Shown: in pieces, positions 6,720-16,000 of the stretch
How positions within the stretch are numbered: the first letter of the stretch is position 1
How the letters are laid out: every line of letters starts with the position of its first letter
NCBI GenBank assembly: GCA_026391115.1
Contig: JAPLER010000042.1
Location: 1-17,636 of the forward strand
Length of the DNA stretch: 17,636 bases
DNA from: Bacteroidota bacterium
GTDB taxonomy: Bacteria > Bacteroidota > Bacteroidia > Chitinophagales > Chitinophagaceae
Direction: 5' to 3'
The notes under the pieces: model-generated
What the model was told of the DNA's origin: nothing
Seen by the model: the letters and a program-made list of their open reading frames with translations, nothing else
Database searches by the model: none
Translations under genes and position numbers: made by a program

Positions 6720-9215
6720 CTAGTCTTTCAACTTTTCATCAATATACTTTATTTGTTCATCAATAACACTAGCATTTGTTGATGAAGCTCTTTGAGCTTC
6801 TTTTTTCTTTTTAATGCTACTAATTTCTTTATTGATATTTTCTTTTAATCCTTGACCAAAGGGAGCCACTAAATTTCTAAAACTAATCAAATCATCAATT
6901 CCTTTTTTAAATGTTTCTATATTAGTTAATCTGGAAATATAGAAAGTGTAATTATCGAAATCGTTAAACTTTTCCATTGGATTTAAAGAACCAAATTTTT
7001 TGCTCATTTCATCAAAATCCTTGTCGCTTTTATTTAGTATATCAATTTTAGCAACAGCATCTTTTAATCTGCCTTTCATATCTTTTTTTAGTTCTGGCAA
7101 AAGTTGCAGGGCTGCATTCTCATCAACATTCATCAATGCTTCTAATGCAGTACCAGCAACAGTATAAGACGAATCTTTGGTTGCATTTGTAAATAAGTTA
7201 ATATACTTTTTGTCTTTTAAATTATTTAAAAAATCTAATGCAGCTGCACGTACAGTTTTCTTTGCATCTTGAGTAGCAATTTTCTCAATTTGTGCAATTG
7301 TTGTAGCATCTAACGTTTCTCCATCCAAAGCATTAATTGCTTTTATTTTTAGGTTATAATATTTATCATTTAATGCTAGCGTTAATAATGCAATAGAACC
7401 ATTATCTTTTTTATTTTTATTGGAAAAATCTATTGCTTCTTTTCTGTCTAAATATTTACCAGCTTGTTTGTATTGTATAGTATATTCATCAATATTTTTT
7501 GTTTCTTTTTTATCCGCAAGAAGAACATTATCGCCATCAAACCTTACTAAATCTGGCTTTGCAGCAACATCAAAACTAAAGCTATCTGTTTTGTTTTCTA
7601 TCCAAATATTTTTTCTAATAACATCTTTTTTTCCAGCAAAATATATATCTACAGCAACAGGAAGTTTATACACTTTATCGCCATCTTGTGTTTGTTTTAC
7701 TTGTAAGTTAAGTTTGCCAGTTGTAGCATCATAACTATTGCTAATATCTAATTTGGGATGCCCACTACTAAAATACCATTGATTAAAAAACCAGTTTAAG
7801 TCTTTGCCAGTAACAGTTTCAAATGCAAGACGTAGTTTATGTGCAGAGCCATTACCAAATTTATTATCAGTTAAATATCTGTTCAACGATTTAAAAAATG
7901 CACTATCACCAACATAGTTTCTTAGCATATTTAAAACTCTTCCACCTTTTTGATAACTTACTAAATCAAACATATCTTCTTTGTCGGAATAGTAAAAACG
8001 CACTAAATCTTTTTTACTGTTATTGCCTCTGCTCATATAATCTCTCATTGCAGTATAGTTTTCTTCTCCTGCTGCATCTGCACCATATTTATATTCTAGC
8101 CATAAATATTCGCTATAGTTAGCAAAGCTTTCATTTACAGTTAAGTTGCTCCAACTTTCAGCAGTTACATAGTCGCCAAACCATTGATGAAATAATTCAT
8201 GAGCAATTGTTGTTTCCCAGCCATTGCCATCTGTTAATTCTCTTGCATTTTGTTGTGCACTTTCTTGATGTAATGTGGCAGTTGTATTTTCCATTGCACC
8301 ACTTACATAATCTTTACCTACTATTTGAGAATACTTGTTCCATGGATATTCAACTCCAGTAACTTTTTCACTAAAAAACTTCATCATTTCTGGCGTAAGT
8401 CCAAATATTTTTTTTGCTACTTTTTCATAATTTTTCTCTACATAATAATTTACTTCTTTGCCTTTGTAACTATCTTTTATAACAGCATAATCTCCTACAC
8501 CAATAAAAAATAAATAAGGTGCATGTGGCAAATCCATTTTCCAGTAATCTGTTCTTGTGCCATCATTATTTTTTGTTTGAGAAATTAATTTTCCATTGCT
8601 TAATGAAACATATTTTGTTGGCACAGTTAAGTAAAATTCCTGTGTAGATTTTTGATTAGGCTTGTCAATTGTTGGCACCCAAACACTTGTTGCTTCAGTT
8701 TCTCCTTGTGTCCATATTTGCGTTGGTTTATCTTTTTCCTCTCCTTTTGGATTGATAAAATACAAACCTTTGGCATCTTTAATGGCAGCACTACCTTGCA
8801 CTACAAGTTCATCTGGTTTTGCTACATAATCAATATAAATGGTATAATTTTCATTGGCTTTATATTCTTTATCCAAATTTATTTTCAAGTTCATACTATC
8901 GTTGTAAGTGTAACTTAATGCAATTGATTTACCAGCTCTTACAATTTCTACAGCATTTATGTCCATACCTTTAGCATCAAGTTCTACAACACTTGTAGCA
9001 TAAAAATGTGGTTTAAGTGTTAGCCACGCCTTACCTAGCAATTGCGATTTTTGATAATCAAATTTTGCTTGGAGTTTGGTATGAACAAGGTCATTGGTTT
9101 TTGTTGCAAATGCTCTGTACTTTTTTTTCCAACTTTCATCTTTAGATGGAAATGCAAATTGTGCATTGGCTGCTGCTGCTGATAGTAATAATGCTACTAA
9201 TAGTATTCTCTTCAT
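6720..9215 (-). CDS. Secreted M1-family zinc aminopeptidase with C-terminal HEAT-like repeats
   Basis: This is an 831-residue metallopeptidase that removes N-terminal residues from peptides. Residues 1-19 are a signal peptide (MKRILLVALLLSAAAANA), so it acts in the periplasm or at the envelope. The substrate-anchoring motif GAMEN lies at 306-310. The zinc site is HELFH at 339-343 with the third ligand Glu362 in NESFANY, giving the standard HExxH-x18-E spacing. Tyr421 (SYQKGGRVLNMLR) is the expected transition-state tyrosine. Residues about 590-745 form short helical pairs (SIALLTLALND, VRAAALDFLNNL, VAGTALEALMNV) that look like HEAT repeats, as in the C-terminal domain of other M1 enzymes. 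The C-terminus has no T9SS sorting domain. The gene is divergent from the DUF4476 gene and ends before a strong terminator, so it is probably a single-gene unit. Family call is firm; substrate preference cannot be read. Confidence 0.95.
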   Translation of the reverse strand: MKRILLVALLLSAAAANAQFAFPSKDESWKKKYRAFATKTNDLVHTKLQAKFDYQKSQLLGKAWLTLKPHFYATSVVELDAKGMDINAVEIVRAGKSIALSYTYNDSMNLKINLDKEYKANENYTIYIDYVAKPDELVVQGSAAIKDAKGLYFINPKGEEKDKPTQIWTQGETEATSVWVPTIDKPNQKSTQEFYLTVPTKYVSLSNGKLISQTKNNDGTRTDYWKMDLPHAPYLFFIGVGDYAVIKDSYKGKEVNYYVEKNYEKVAKKIFGLTPEMMKFFSEKVTGVEYPWNKYSQIVGKDYVSGAMENTTATLHQESAQQNARELTDGNGWETTIAHELFHQWFGDYVTAESWSNLTVNESFANYSEYLWLEYKYGADAAGEENYTAMRDYMSRGNNSKKDLVRFYYSDKEDMFDLVSYQKGGRVLNMLRNYVGDSAFFKSLNRYLTDNKFGNGSAHKLRLAFETVTGKDLNWFFNQWYFSSGHPKLDISNSYDATTGKLNLQVKQTQDGDKVYKLPVAVDIYFAGKKDVIRKNIWIENKTDSFSFDVAAKPDLVRFDGDNVLLADKKETKNIDEYTIQYKQAGKYLDRKEAIDFSNKNKKDNGSIALLTLALNDKYYNLKIKAINALDGETLDATTIAQIEKIATQDAKKTVRAAALDFLNNLKDKKYINLFTNATKDSSYTVAGTALEALMNVDENAALQLLPELKKDMKGRLKDAVAKIDILNKSDKDFDEMSKKFGSLNPMEKFNDFDNYTFYISRLTNIETFKKGIDDLISFRNLVAPFGQGLKENINKEISSIKKKKEAQRASSTNASVIDEQIKYIDEKLKD

Positions 9216-9262
9216 TAATTGTTTTTTATTTGATAAAAAGTAAAGTGGTAAAGATAAGTTGA

Positions 9263-9299
9263 CGAATATAAAATGATTATAAAAAGTGTTAAGTGCAAA
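9263..9299 (-). promoter_or_regulatory. Possible Bacteroidota-type promoter for the M1 aminopeptidase
   Basis: Read on the minus strand, TTTG (9299-9296) is followed after 25 bases by TATATTCG (9270-9263), one mismatch from the Bacteroidota -7 element TAnnTTTG. It lies about 48 bases ahead of the start codon. The spacing is longer than the usual 19-21 or so, so only the -7 element is suggestive. Confidence 0.25.
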
Positions 9300-9301
9300 A
9301 A

Positions 9302-9337
9302 TTTGATGATAAAGTGATAAAATTTAAAATAGATTTG
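9302..9337 (+). promoter_or_regulatory. Possible Bacteroidota-type promoter for the DUF4476-truA unit
   Basis: TAGATTTG at 9330-9337 is an exact match to the Bacteroidota -7 element TAnnTTTG and lies 15 bases ahead of the ATG at 9353. A TTTG at 9302-9305 could be the -33 element, but the 24-base spacing is longer than usual. If used, the transcript would have a very short leader. Confidence 0.35.
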
Positions 9338-9352
9338 TAAAAAAATTAGTGA

Positions 9353-10300
9353 ATGTTTAAGTTGTTCAAAACTATTTTGTTGCTTGTGTTGTGTAATGTT
9401 GCTGTAGCACAATCGTATCATTTTGTCTATATAGAAAACACAAAAAAAGAATGGTTTACTATTAAGTTGAATGATAGAATATATGAAAGTATTGGTAAAA
9501 ACTTTATCACTATTCCAAAGTTGGAAAATGGTAATTATACTTTAATTGTCAATACACAAACTGCAAAAGAATCTATATTTTCTATAACTATAAATGGAGA
9601 TGACAAAGGCTATAGAATAAAGCAAAATGATACTAAAGAAGTAGAATTGTTTAATATCAATAGCTTTAATACAGTAATAGCAAATGCAATAAGTAAAGAG
9701 GTTGAAAAACAAACAGATGTTGTTGCAATAAAACCCGCTGAGGATACAAAAATTGATGAGCCAAAACAAACACCTGCAATAACTGTATCTAAAAAAGTCA
9801 CTACTGCCGTTGTGAAAATTTATAGTAAAAAAAATAATGAAGGTGTCGATGAAATTTATATAGATGGCAAGGATACTATTGCTATTTATTTACCTAAAAT
9901 AACAGTAGTAGAAACACCCAAAGCAATTATAGAAGAGGGTGTTATTGAAGCTCCAATTACATCTACAGGCACAGCAATTAATACAGAACGCAACACCAAT
10001 ATAAACTGCAAGCAATTTGCCGAAGAAATTGATGTCAAGAATTTTACTATTGCTGTACAGGCTGAGCTTAAAGTAAAAGATAGATTAAAGGTGGCTAATA
10101 ATTATTTTAAAGAAAAATGTTATACAGTTAATCAAATAAAACGATTGAGCAGTTTGTTTATAAACAGTAATGGCAAGTTTGTTTTCTTTAAACAAGCACA
10201 ACAAAGCATAAGTGATATACAAAATTTTTCATCATTAGAAACAGAACTAACCGACACTAATATTAAAGAAGAATTTAAAGCTTTTGTAAAACAACTATAA
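9353..10300 (+). CDS. Secreted protein with C-terminal DUF4476 domain
   Basis: This 315-residue protein has a signal peptide (MFKLFKTILLLVLCNVAVA, cleavage likely before Gln20). Residues 20-100 form a short beta-rich domain (FTIKLNDRIYESIG, ITIPKLENGNYTLIV) of the sort that often precedes DUF4476. A Lys/Thr/Val-rich linker covers about 110-215. Residues 218-315 match the DUF4476 pattern: a Cys near its start (C219), FAEEIDVKNFTIAVQAELKVKDRLKVA, a second Cys in KEKCYTVNQIKRLSSLF (C256), then FVFFKQAQQSISDIQNFSSL. Two such cysteines may pair in the periplasm. DUF4476 has no assigned function. The gene ends one base before truA, so the two are probably co-transcribed, although no functional tie is evident. 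Confidence 0.85.
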   Translation: MFKLFKTILLLVLCNVAVAQSYHFVYIENTKKEWFTIKLNDRIYESIGKNFITIPKLENGNYTLIVNTQTAKESIFSITINGDDKGYRIKQNDTKEVELFNINSFNTVIANAISKEVEKQTDVVAIKPAEDTKIDEPKQTPAITVSKKVTTAVVKIYSKKNNEGVDEIYIDGKDTIAIYLPKITVVETPKAIIEEGVIEAPITSTGTAINTERNTNINCKQFAEEIDVKNFTIAVQAELKVKDRLKVANNYFKEKCYTVNQIKRLSSLFINSNGKFVFFKQAQQSISDIQNFSSLETELTDTNIKEEFKAFVKQL

Positions 10301-10301
10301 T

Positions 10302-11045
10302 ATGCAAAGATATTTTTTAGAAATTGCATATAAAGGTACTGCATACAATGGTTTTCAAATTCAAAAGAATGCCAATACTATACAAGCTGAGGTTGAAAAA
10401 GCACTACAAACTTTATTTAAACAAAGCTTTGAATTAACAGGCTCATCACGCACAGATGCTGGAGTTCATGCCTTGCAAAACTTTTTTCATTTTGATAGCG
10501 AATTACAAATTGAACAAAAAGCCATCTACAATCTAAATGCAATTTTACCGGCGGATATAGTTGCAAAAAATATTTACAAAGTAACCAACGATAATCATTC
10601 CAGATTTGATGCAGATGCTCGTGCATACAAGTATTATATTTATCAAAATAAAAATGCGTTTGTTGCAGATAGGGCTTACTTTTTTCCTTTTGCTATAAAT
10701 GAAGACGCATTAAATGCAACAGCTGCTATCATATTACAACATACAGATTTTACAAGCTTTAGCAAAAAACACACACAAGTAAACAATTTTATATGCAGCG
10801 TTAAGCATAGTTTTTGGAGCAAGGAGAATGATTGCTTGGTGTACAATGTAAAAGCCAATCGTTTTTTAAGAGGTATGGTGCGTGGCTTGGTAGCTACACA
10901 ATTAAAAGTTGCACGTGATGTGATATCTACCAATGATTTTGAAAACATTCTTTTGTCTAAAGACTGCAATAATGCTTATTTTGAAGCACCTGCACATGGT
11001 TTATTTTTAGTTGAAGTTGACTATCCTAAAGATTTGTTAAAATAA
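10302..11045 (+). CDS. truA: tRNA pseudouridine(38-40) synthase TruA
   Basis: This 247-residue cytoplasmic enzyme converts uridines 38-40 in the tRNA anticodon stem to pseudouridine. The N-terminus YFLEIAYKGTAYNGFQIQ and the catalytic motif GSSRTDAGVHA with nucleophile Asp52 are plain, followed by the conserved ARAYKYYIY and a C-terminal NRFLRGMVRGLVATQLKVA. The length is normal for bacterial TruA. The start is one base after the stop of the DUF4476 gene, which points to translational coupling. No anomaly seen. Confidence 0.97.
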   Translation: MQRYFLEIAYKGTAYNGFQIQKNANTIQAEVEKALQTLFKQSFELTGSSRTDAGVHALQNFFHFDSELQIEQKAIYNLNAILPADIVAKNIYKVTNDNHSRFDADARAYKYYIYQNKNAFVADRAYFFPFAINEDALNATAAIILQHTDFTSFSKKHTQVNNFICSVKHSFWSKENDCLVYNVKANRFLRGMVRGLVATQLKVARDVISTNDFENILLSKDCNNAYFEAPAHGLFLVEVDYPKDLLK

Positions 11046-11105
11046 TATTTTTTTGTCTCCACTTAACTCATTTCCTTTATTTTCATTGGCTTAAAACATT
11101 CCTTA

Positions 11106-14100
11106 ATGAGAAAAATAGCTTTGTTATTCACACTTATTATTTGCACGTATTCTTATGCTCAGCAAAGAGTTTCCACAAAAAAATATCCAAGTATAATGTG
11201 GGAAATTTCAGGCAAAGGACTTAAACACCCCAGCTATTTATTTGGCACAATGCACGTTAGTAGTAAAATAGCTTTTAACTTATCTGATAGTTTTTACAAT
11301 GCCCTTAAAAGTGTTGATGCTGCAGCTATTGAAATTGACCCTTTAACTTGGCAGGACGAATACAACACCAGTATTTATAATAAAATTGGGCCTGGCATTG
11401 GTTCTATGTTATCTGATTATGCCACTAATAATTTTATTAGTAAAAACAGTTATTTGTTTACCGAGTCTGATATGAACTTTAGAATTGCATTGGCAACAGA
11501 CCCTGCAATTATCAATCATTTTTTATATAGAAATTATCAGGGTGTAAGTGACTTTGAAGAGAATACTTATATTGATATGCATATTTTTCAAAGTGCAAGA
11601 AAATTGAAGAAAAGCTTTTATCCACTTGAAAATTTTAAAGAAAGTGAAGCCCTAATGATGAAGGGCTATAAAGCACAAGCTGCTGCAAAAAGAAAGAAAA
11701 AAAGTAGAAGCACTGAGGTAGACTCTGATGAAGTAAAATCTTCTAAAGCTAGCTCAGATAATGTTGAAGATGCATACAGAAATGGAGACTTAGATTTAAT
11801 GGATTCGCTGGATAGAGTTAGTGATTACAACGAAGTTTTTAATGAGTATTTTTTATACGAAAGAAATAAAGTGCAAGCCAATGGTATTGATAAAATCATT
11901 ACAAAGGGACAAAGTGTTTTTGCAGCAGTAGGTGCAGCACACTTGCCAGGCGATAGAGGTGTAATAGAATTATTAAGAGCAAAAGGATATAAACTTCGTC
12001 CCATATTTATGGGCATTAAAGTAAGCAATCAACGCGATGTAATAAATAAAATGAAACTCCCAGTTACATTCACTACTCAAAAAGCCGATGACAATTTATT
12101 TACTGTAGATGTACCTGGTAAGTTATACAATTTTAAAGGTGGAGGCATTGGTTTGTCTGACAATCAATTTGTTCACGCCGACTTTAGCAATGGTGCATAT
12201 TATATGGTGACACGTGTACCAACCAATAATTTGCTGTGGGGTAAAACCATACAAGATGTTTACAATAAAATTGATAGCTTGTTGTATGAAAATATTCCAG
12301 GCAAAATTTTGGAAAGAACTCCAATCACTAATAATGGTTTCAGTGGCTACAACATTGTAAACAAAACAAAAAAAGGAGATGTACAGCGTTATAATATTAT
12401 AGTAACACCACTTGAATTACTCGTATTTAAAATGAGCGGATTTGAAGATTATGTAAGTGGTGTAGAAGGCAATACTTTTTTTAATAGTATTAAAATAAAT
12501 AAGCCTAAAGATGAGTGGAGTTACTTTTCTCCAAAAGAGTCTGGCTACAAAATATTACTGCCCAATCATCCAATAGTTGGAGAATCAAACAGTGGTCGAT
12601 ATGGTAGAATGAGAGGAGGGGAATCAAACAACGATAATTATGAAGCCTACGACGACAAGCAAGATATTTATATGATGGTGTCTAAGAAAAATTTCACCAA
12701 TTATAATTTCCTGGAAGAAGATACATTTAACCTGGCATTGGCAAATGAAAGTATGCTGTCATCTGCTTTGTTTGACAATCCAGCAAGTAGAGTGATGGGT
12801 AAACAAAATAATATTCCTTACATAGAAACCAAAGGTGTATTCAATAACAACTATAACTACACCAACAGAATTTATCTTGTAGGTAATGATTATTATGCTG
12901 TTATAACCAGACATAAAAATAAAGACAGTATTGTAAATGCAGCCTTAAACTCTTTCAACTTCTCTTCATATAAATATGGTGCAGCTCATGACTATAGCGA
13001 TTCCAATATGCACTTTAAAGTAAACAGTGTATTGGCTCCTGATAGCTTAACAAATGAATTTATTGAAATTACCAAGCTAGCCAAAAAAACACAGGAAGAA
13101 GAAAGTAAAACAAGCAAGTACGAAGAGCCTTACAATATTCCTGAGGCTAAAATGGTTTTTAGTAACGATACAACTGGGGAAGAAGTAATTGTTAAAAGCG
13201 AAAAATTTCCTAAATATTATCATTACAAAGATTCTGTTGAGTTTTGGAAGAACATCATTGACGATATAAATGTTAACATTAATAATCTAAGTATTAGTGC
13301 AAGCCCTTTTGGAACTGCCACTGCATATCAAATGTACTATGATTTTTATGTAAAAGAAAAAACTTTTAGCTACAACAACAACCAAACTGTTTGCAATGTA
13401 GTATATACCGATACGAATAGTTCTCAAATCATTCGTGCCAAGTTTATACTTACTGGCAATAGGTTATTAACTGCTTATTGCTTAGATAATGCTGAAGCTG
13501 CATCAACAGCAAAAAAAGATTTTCTAGAAAGTTTTGCTGCCTTTTTGCCAGATACAACTGTTGCATTAAGCCAATCAAAAGCCGATATTTATTTTCAAGA
13601 TTTTTATAGTAAAGATTCTACTACATCAAAATTTGCAAAACGAAATATCGATATGGTACATTTTACTCAAAACGATATTCTTCAAATACTTGGAGCTATT
13701 AATAGTTTAAATATTAAAGACAAAGATTATTTCACTTTAAAAACCAATCTTATAGATGCTATTGGTTATATAAAAACAAATGACGCTGTTGTTGATGCTT
13801 TAGAAAGTATTTATAAAAATGCTGGCGATACTTCAACTTTTCAAAATACTGCCATCATTAATTTGTCAAAATGTAAAACACAAAAAGCATATAAATTATT
13901 GGGTAATATTATAGATAACGACCCTCCAATTTTTGAAAATAGTAACGATGCTTCAACCTTGTTCAATCATTTATCAGACTCTATGCAACTTACCAAAGCA
14001 ATATTGCCACAAGTGTTGTCTTTAGTAAATTTAGACGACTATAAAATGCGAGTATATGGTTTAATCTCACAAATGTTGGACAGTGTTATTACACAAAAGG

Positions 14101-14957
14101 AGTATAAAAGTATTTATGATAAAGTGTTTTTTGATGCAAAAATTGCTTTAAAAAAATTAAAGGCAGCCGATGAAAAAATTACCAATACAGATGAAGATGA
14201 AAGTAATAATAACAACTATAGCAGAAGGATGCCTAATATTGAAAAATTAATAAGAAATGGTGGCGATGTAGATAGAGTAATTTCAAGATACTCATCTTAT
14301 GACAACAACAATTCAACTAGCATTATGATTAATGAAGATATAGTAATTTATTGCCAACTATTAATACCTTATTATAATAAAAATAATAATGCCAGATTAT
14401 TGATAGATAAATTGCTTGCTTTTAAAAGCAACGAGCTTAAATTAAATATTGCAAAAGTGTTGAATTGGTATAAAATACCAGTTGCAGATAGCATTTGGCA
14501 AGCTATTGCAAAAGACGATAAAACCAGATTGGATTTATTGAAATTTACTTTGCGTACCAATCAATCTAATCTTTTCCCTCAAGAATATACCAAGCAGAGT
14601 GTTATTGCAAAAAACATCTTACAAAAAGGATATAACAAAAAAGATAGCTTAGAGTACTTGAATGTGTATTTACCTATTCACTTAAAAAACAAAGACGGTA
14701 ATGTTCATTTCTTTAAGTATAAAAATGATGAGAAAGATGTTGACTGGAAAATTGCTTACTGTGGCACTCAACCAAGCGACACAACAAAAGTAAACACAAG
14801 CCAAACCTTTGAAGAGTTTAGTTACAAGGTTTTAAAAACAAATAAAACTATTGAAGAACAAGCAGCAAAAATTATAAAAGAAGAAGTGTATAAAAATAGA
14901 AAAAGCAGTTCTAATTTCTACGAAAATTCTAGAAGTTACGACTACTATAGAGATTAG
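11106..14957 (+). CDS. Giant secreted TraB/GumN-family protein with long multidomain C-terminal extension
   Basis: This 1283-residue protein has a signal peptide (MRKIALLFTLIICTYSYA). Residues 25 to about 305 form a complete TraB/GumN domain: WEISGKGLKHPSYLFGTMH with the GxxH motif (His50), AAIEIDP (Glu76), and a second histidine in FAAVGAAHLPGDRG near residue 277. Related TIKI enzymes are metalloproteases that use such residues, so hydrolase activity is possible. A Lys/Ser-rich low-complexity insert lies at about 190-230. Usual family members end near 300, but here about 980 residues follow. By eye, roughly 316-462, 470-618 and 632-815 are three diverged beta-rich modules, each ending in a phrase like FFNSIKI, ALNSFNF or FLESFAAF. 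Residues 855-1283 are helical, like HEAT-type repeats. No T9SS tail is seen. It lies 60 bp after truA. The family call is firm for the N-terminus; the modules are inference. Confidence 0.85.
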   Translation: MRKIALLFTLIICTYSYAQQRVSTKKYPSIMWEISGKGLKHPSYLFGTMHVSSKIAFNLSDSFYNALKSVDAAAIEIDPLTWQDEYNTSIYNKIGPGIGSMLSDYATNNFISKNSYLFTESDMNFRIALATDPAIINHFLYRNYQGVSDFEENTYIDMHIFQSARKLKKSFYPLENFKESEALMMKGYKAQAAAKRKKKSRSTEVDSDEVKSSKASSDNVEDAYRNGDLDLMDSLDRVSDYNEVFNEYFLYERNKVQANGIDKIITKGQSVFAAVGAAHLPGDRGVIELLRAKGYKLRPIFMGIKVSNQRDVINKMKLPVTFTTQKADDNLFTVDVPGKLYNFKGGGIGLSDNQFVHADFSNGAYYMVTRVPTNNLLWGKTIQDVYNKIDSLLYENIPGKILERTPITNNGFSGYNIVNKTKKGDVQRYNIIVTPLELLVFKMSGFEDYVSGVEGNTFFNSIKINKPKDEWSYFSPKESGYKILLPNHPIVGESNSGRYGRMRGGESNNDNYEAYDDKQDIYMMVSKKNFTNYNFLEEDTFNLALANESMLSSALFDNPASRVMGKQNNIPYIETKGVFNNNYNYTNRIYLVGNDYYAVITRHKNKDSIVNAALNSFNFSSYKYGAAHDYSDSNMHFKVNSVLAPDSLTNEFIEITKLAKKTQEEESKTSKYEEPYNIPEAKMVFSNDTTGEEVIVKSEKFPKYYHYKDSVEFWKNIIDDINVNINNLSISASPFGTATAYQMYYDFYVKEKTFSYNNNQTVCNVVYTDTNSSQIIRAKFILTGNRLLTAYCLDNAEAASTAKKDFLESFAAFLPDTTVALSQSKADIYFQDFYSKDSTTSKFAKRNIDMVHFTQNDILQILGAINSLNIKDKDYFTLKTNLIDAIGYIKTNDAVVDALESIYKNAGDTSTFQNTAIINLSKCKTQKAYKLLGNIIDNDPPIFENSNDASTLFNHLSDSMQLTKAILPQVLSLVNLDDYKMRVYGLISQMLDSVITQKEYKSIYDKVFFDAKIALKKLKAADEKITNTDEDESNNNNYSRRMPNIEKLIRNGGDVDRVISRYSSYDNNNSTSIMINEDIVIYCQLLIPYYNKNNNARLLIDKLLAFKSNELKLNIAKVLNWYKIPVADSIWQAIAKDDKTRLDLLKFTLRTNQSNLFPQEYTKQSVIAKNILQKGYNKKDSLEYLNVYLPIHLKNKDGNVHFFKYKNDEKDVDWKIAYCGTQPSDTTKVNTSQTFEEFSYKVLKTNKTIEEQAAKIIKEEVYKNRKSSSNFYENSRSYDYYRD

Positions 14958-15035
14958 AATAAAACACATATCAGCCCAATAACATATTGTTTAAACTATT
15001 TGCTATAACATTGTGGCATATTTTAATTTATCAGA

Positions 15036-15995
15036 ATGTATTTTTTTAATACCATAAAAAAACCATACTTATTAATTGTTGTTTTTTTATTTTGCATACT
15101 GCAAATCGTCAATGCTCAAACTTCAAGCATTTCTATAATTTTAGAAGACCAATATGGTGCTAAAATTAAAGAGGCAAGAGTTTCAGTAAGTAATCAAACA
15201 GAGGTATATACCAGCAATAAAGAAGGTATGGTTACTATCAATGCTACAAGCAATGATTCTATACAGGTAGATAAAAAACATTTTTCATCAAAAAAAATAG
15301 CAATAAGTGCTGCAAAAAATGCAACACTTATTATTGAAAAAGAATTCTCTATCTCCGATTTAATCAATCCTAAATTCTATATAATACATGGTGGTTTATG
15401 GTTATTGCTTTTTGTAGTCTTTGCCGAAACAGGCTTATTTGCTGGCTTCTTTTTACCTGGCGATAGTTTGTTATTTGTTGCTGGTATTTACAACAAAGAA
15501 CTTATTACAACTTACTTCCCTTTTATTCAAAACGATTATATTCAACTGCTATTGTTATGGGTACTTATTGCTATTGCTGGTGTTATAGGCAATAGTGTAG
15601 GTTATTGGTTTGGTAAAAAAGTAGGCCCTGCTATGTATAACTGGAAAGAGAACTTTTTATTTAAGAAAAAGTATCTGGAGCAAGCACACGATTTCTATGA
15701 AAAGCACGGTGGCGGTGCCATCATTTTTGCAAGATTTTTGCCCATTGTTAGAACATTTGCTCCAATTGTAGCAGGTATAGTTGCTATGGATAAAAAGAAA
15801 TTTAGCTTCTACAATATTATAGGTTCGTTTGCTTGGGTATTCATTATGTTGGTGGCAGGTCACTTTCTTCAAAAATGGATTCTCAATCAATTCCACTTCG
15901 ACCTAAAAGAGCATCTTGAAATAATTGTAATAGGCATTGTACTCATTACTACTGCACCAGTAATTATTAAATTAGTTACAGGTAAAAAAAAGTAA
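15036..15995 (+). CDS. DedA-family membrane protein with extra secreted N-terminal transthyretin-like domain
   Basis: This is a 319-residue protein. Residues 1-27 look like a signal peptide (LLIVVFLFCILQIVNA). Residues 30-103 resemble the carboxypeptidase-regulatory/transthyretin-like fold (ISIILEDQYGAKIKEARVSV, TSNKEGMVTI, DSIQVDKKHFSSKKI). Residues 105-319 are a full DedA (VTT/SNARE-associated) domain: FAETGLFAGFFLPGDSLLF carries Glu131 and Asp143, and FARFLPIVRTFAPIVAG carries Arg233 and Arg239 with the same spacing as the paired arginines essential in E. coli YqjA/YghB. DedA proteins include flippases of undecaprenyl phosphate and other lipids and are needed for envelope homeostasis. The extra domain would sit in the periplasm ahead of the first membrane segment. 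It starts 78 bp after the TraB gene and converges with truB, 5 bp apart. Family call is firm; the N-terminal fold is by eye. Confidence 0.9.
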   Translation: MYFFNTIKKPYLLIVVFLFCILQIVNAQTSSISIILEDQYGAKIKEARVSVSNQTEVYTSNKEGMVTINATSNDSIQVDKKHFSSKKIAISAAKNATLIIEKEFSISDLINPKFYIIHGGLWLLLFVVFAETGLFAGFFLPGDSLLFVAGIYNKELITTYFPFIQNDYIQLLLLWVLIAIAGVIGNSVGYWFGKKVGPAMYNWKENFLFKKKYLEQAHDFYEKHGGGAIIFARFLPIVRTFAPIVAGIVAMDKKKFSFYNIIGSFAWVFIMLVAGHFLQKWILNQFHFDLKEHLEIIVIGIVLITTAPVIIKLVTGKKK

Positions 15996-16000
15996 TTAAA

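Noticed and set aside
7420..8918. Several plus-strand open frames inside the aminopeptidase gene
   Set aside because: They are antisense to a firmly identified enzyme, lack recognisable domains and reflect complementary codon use in AT-rich DNA.
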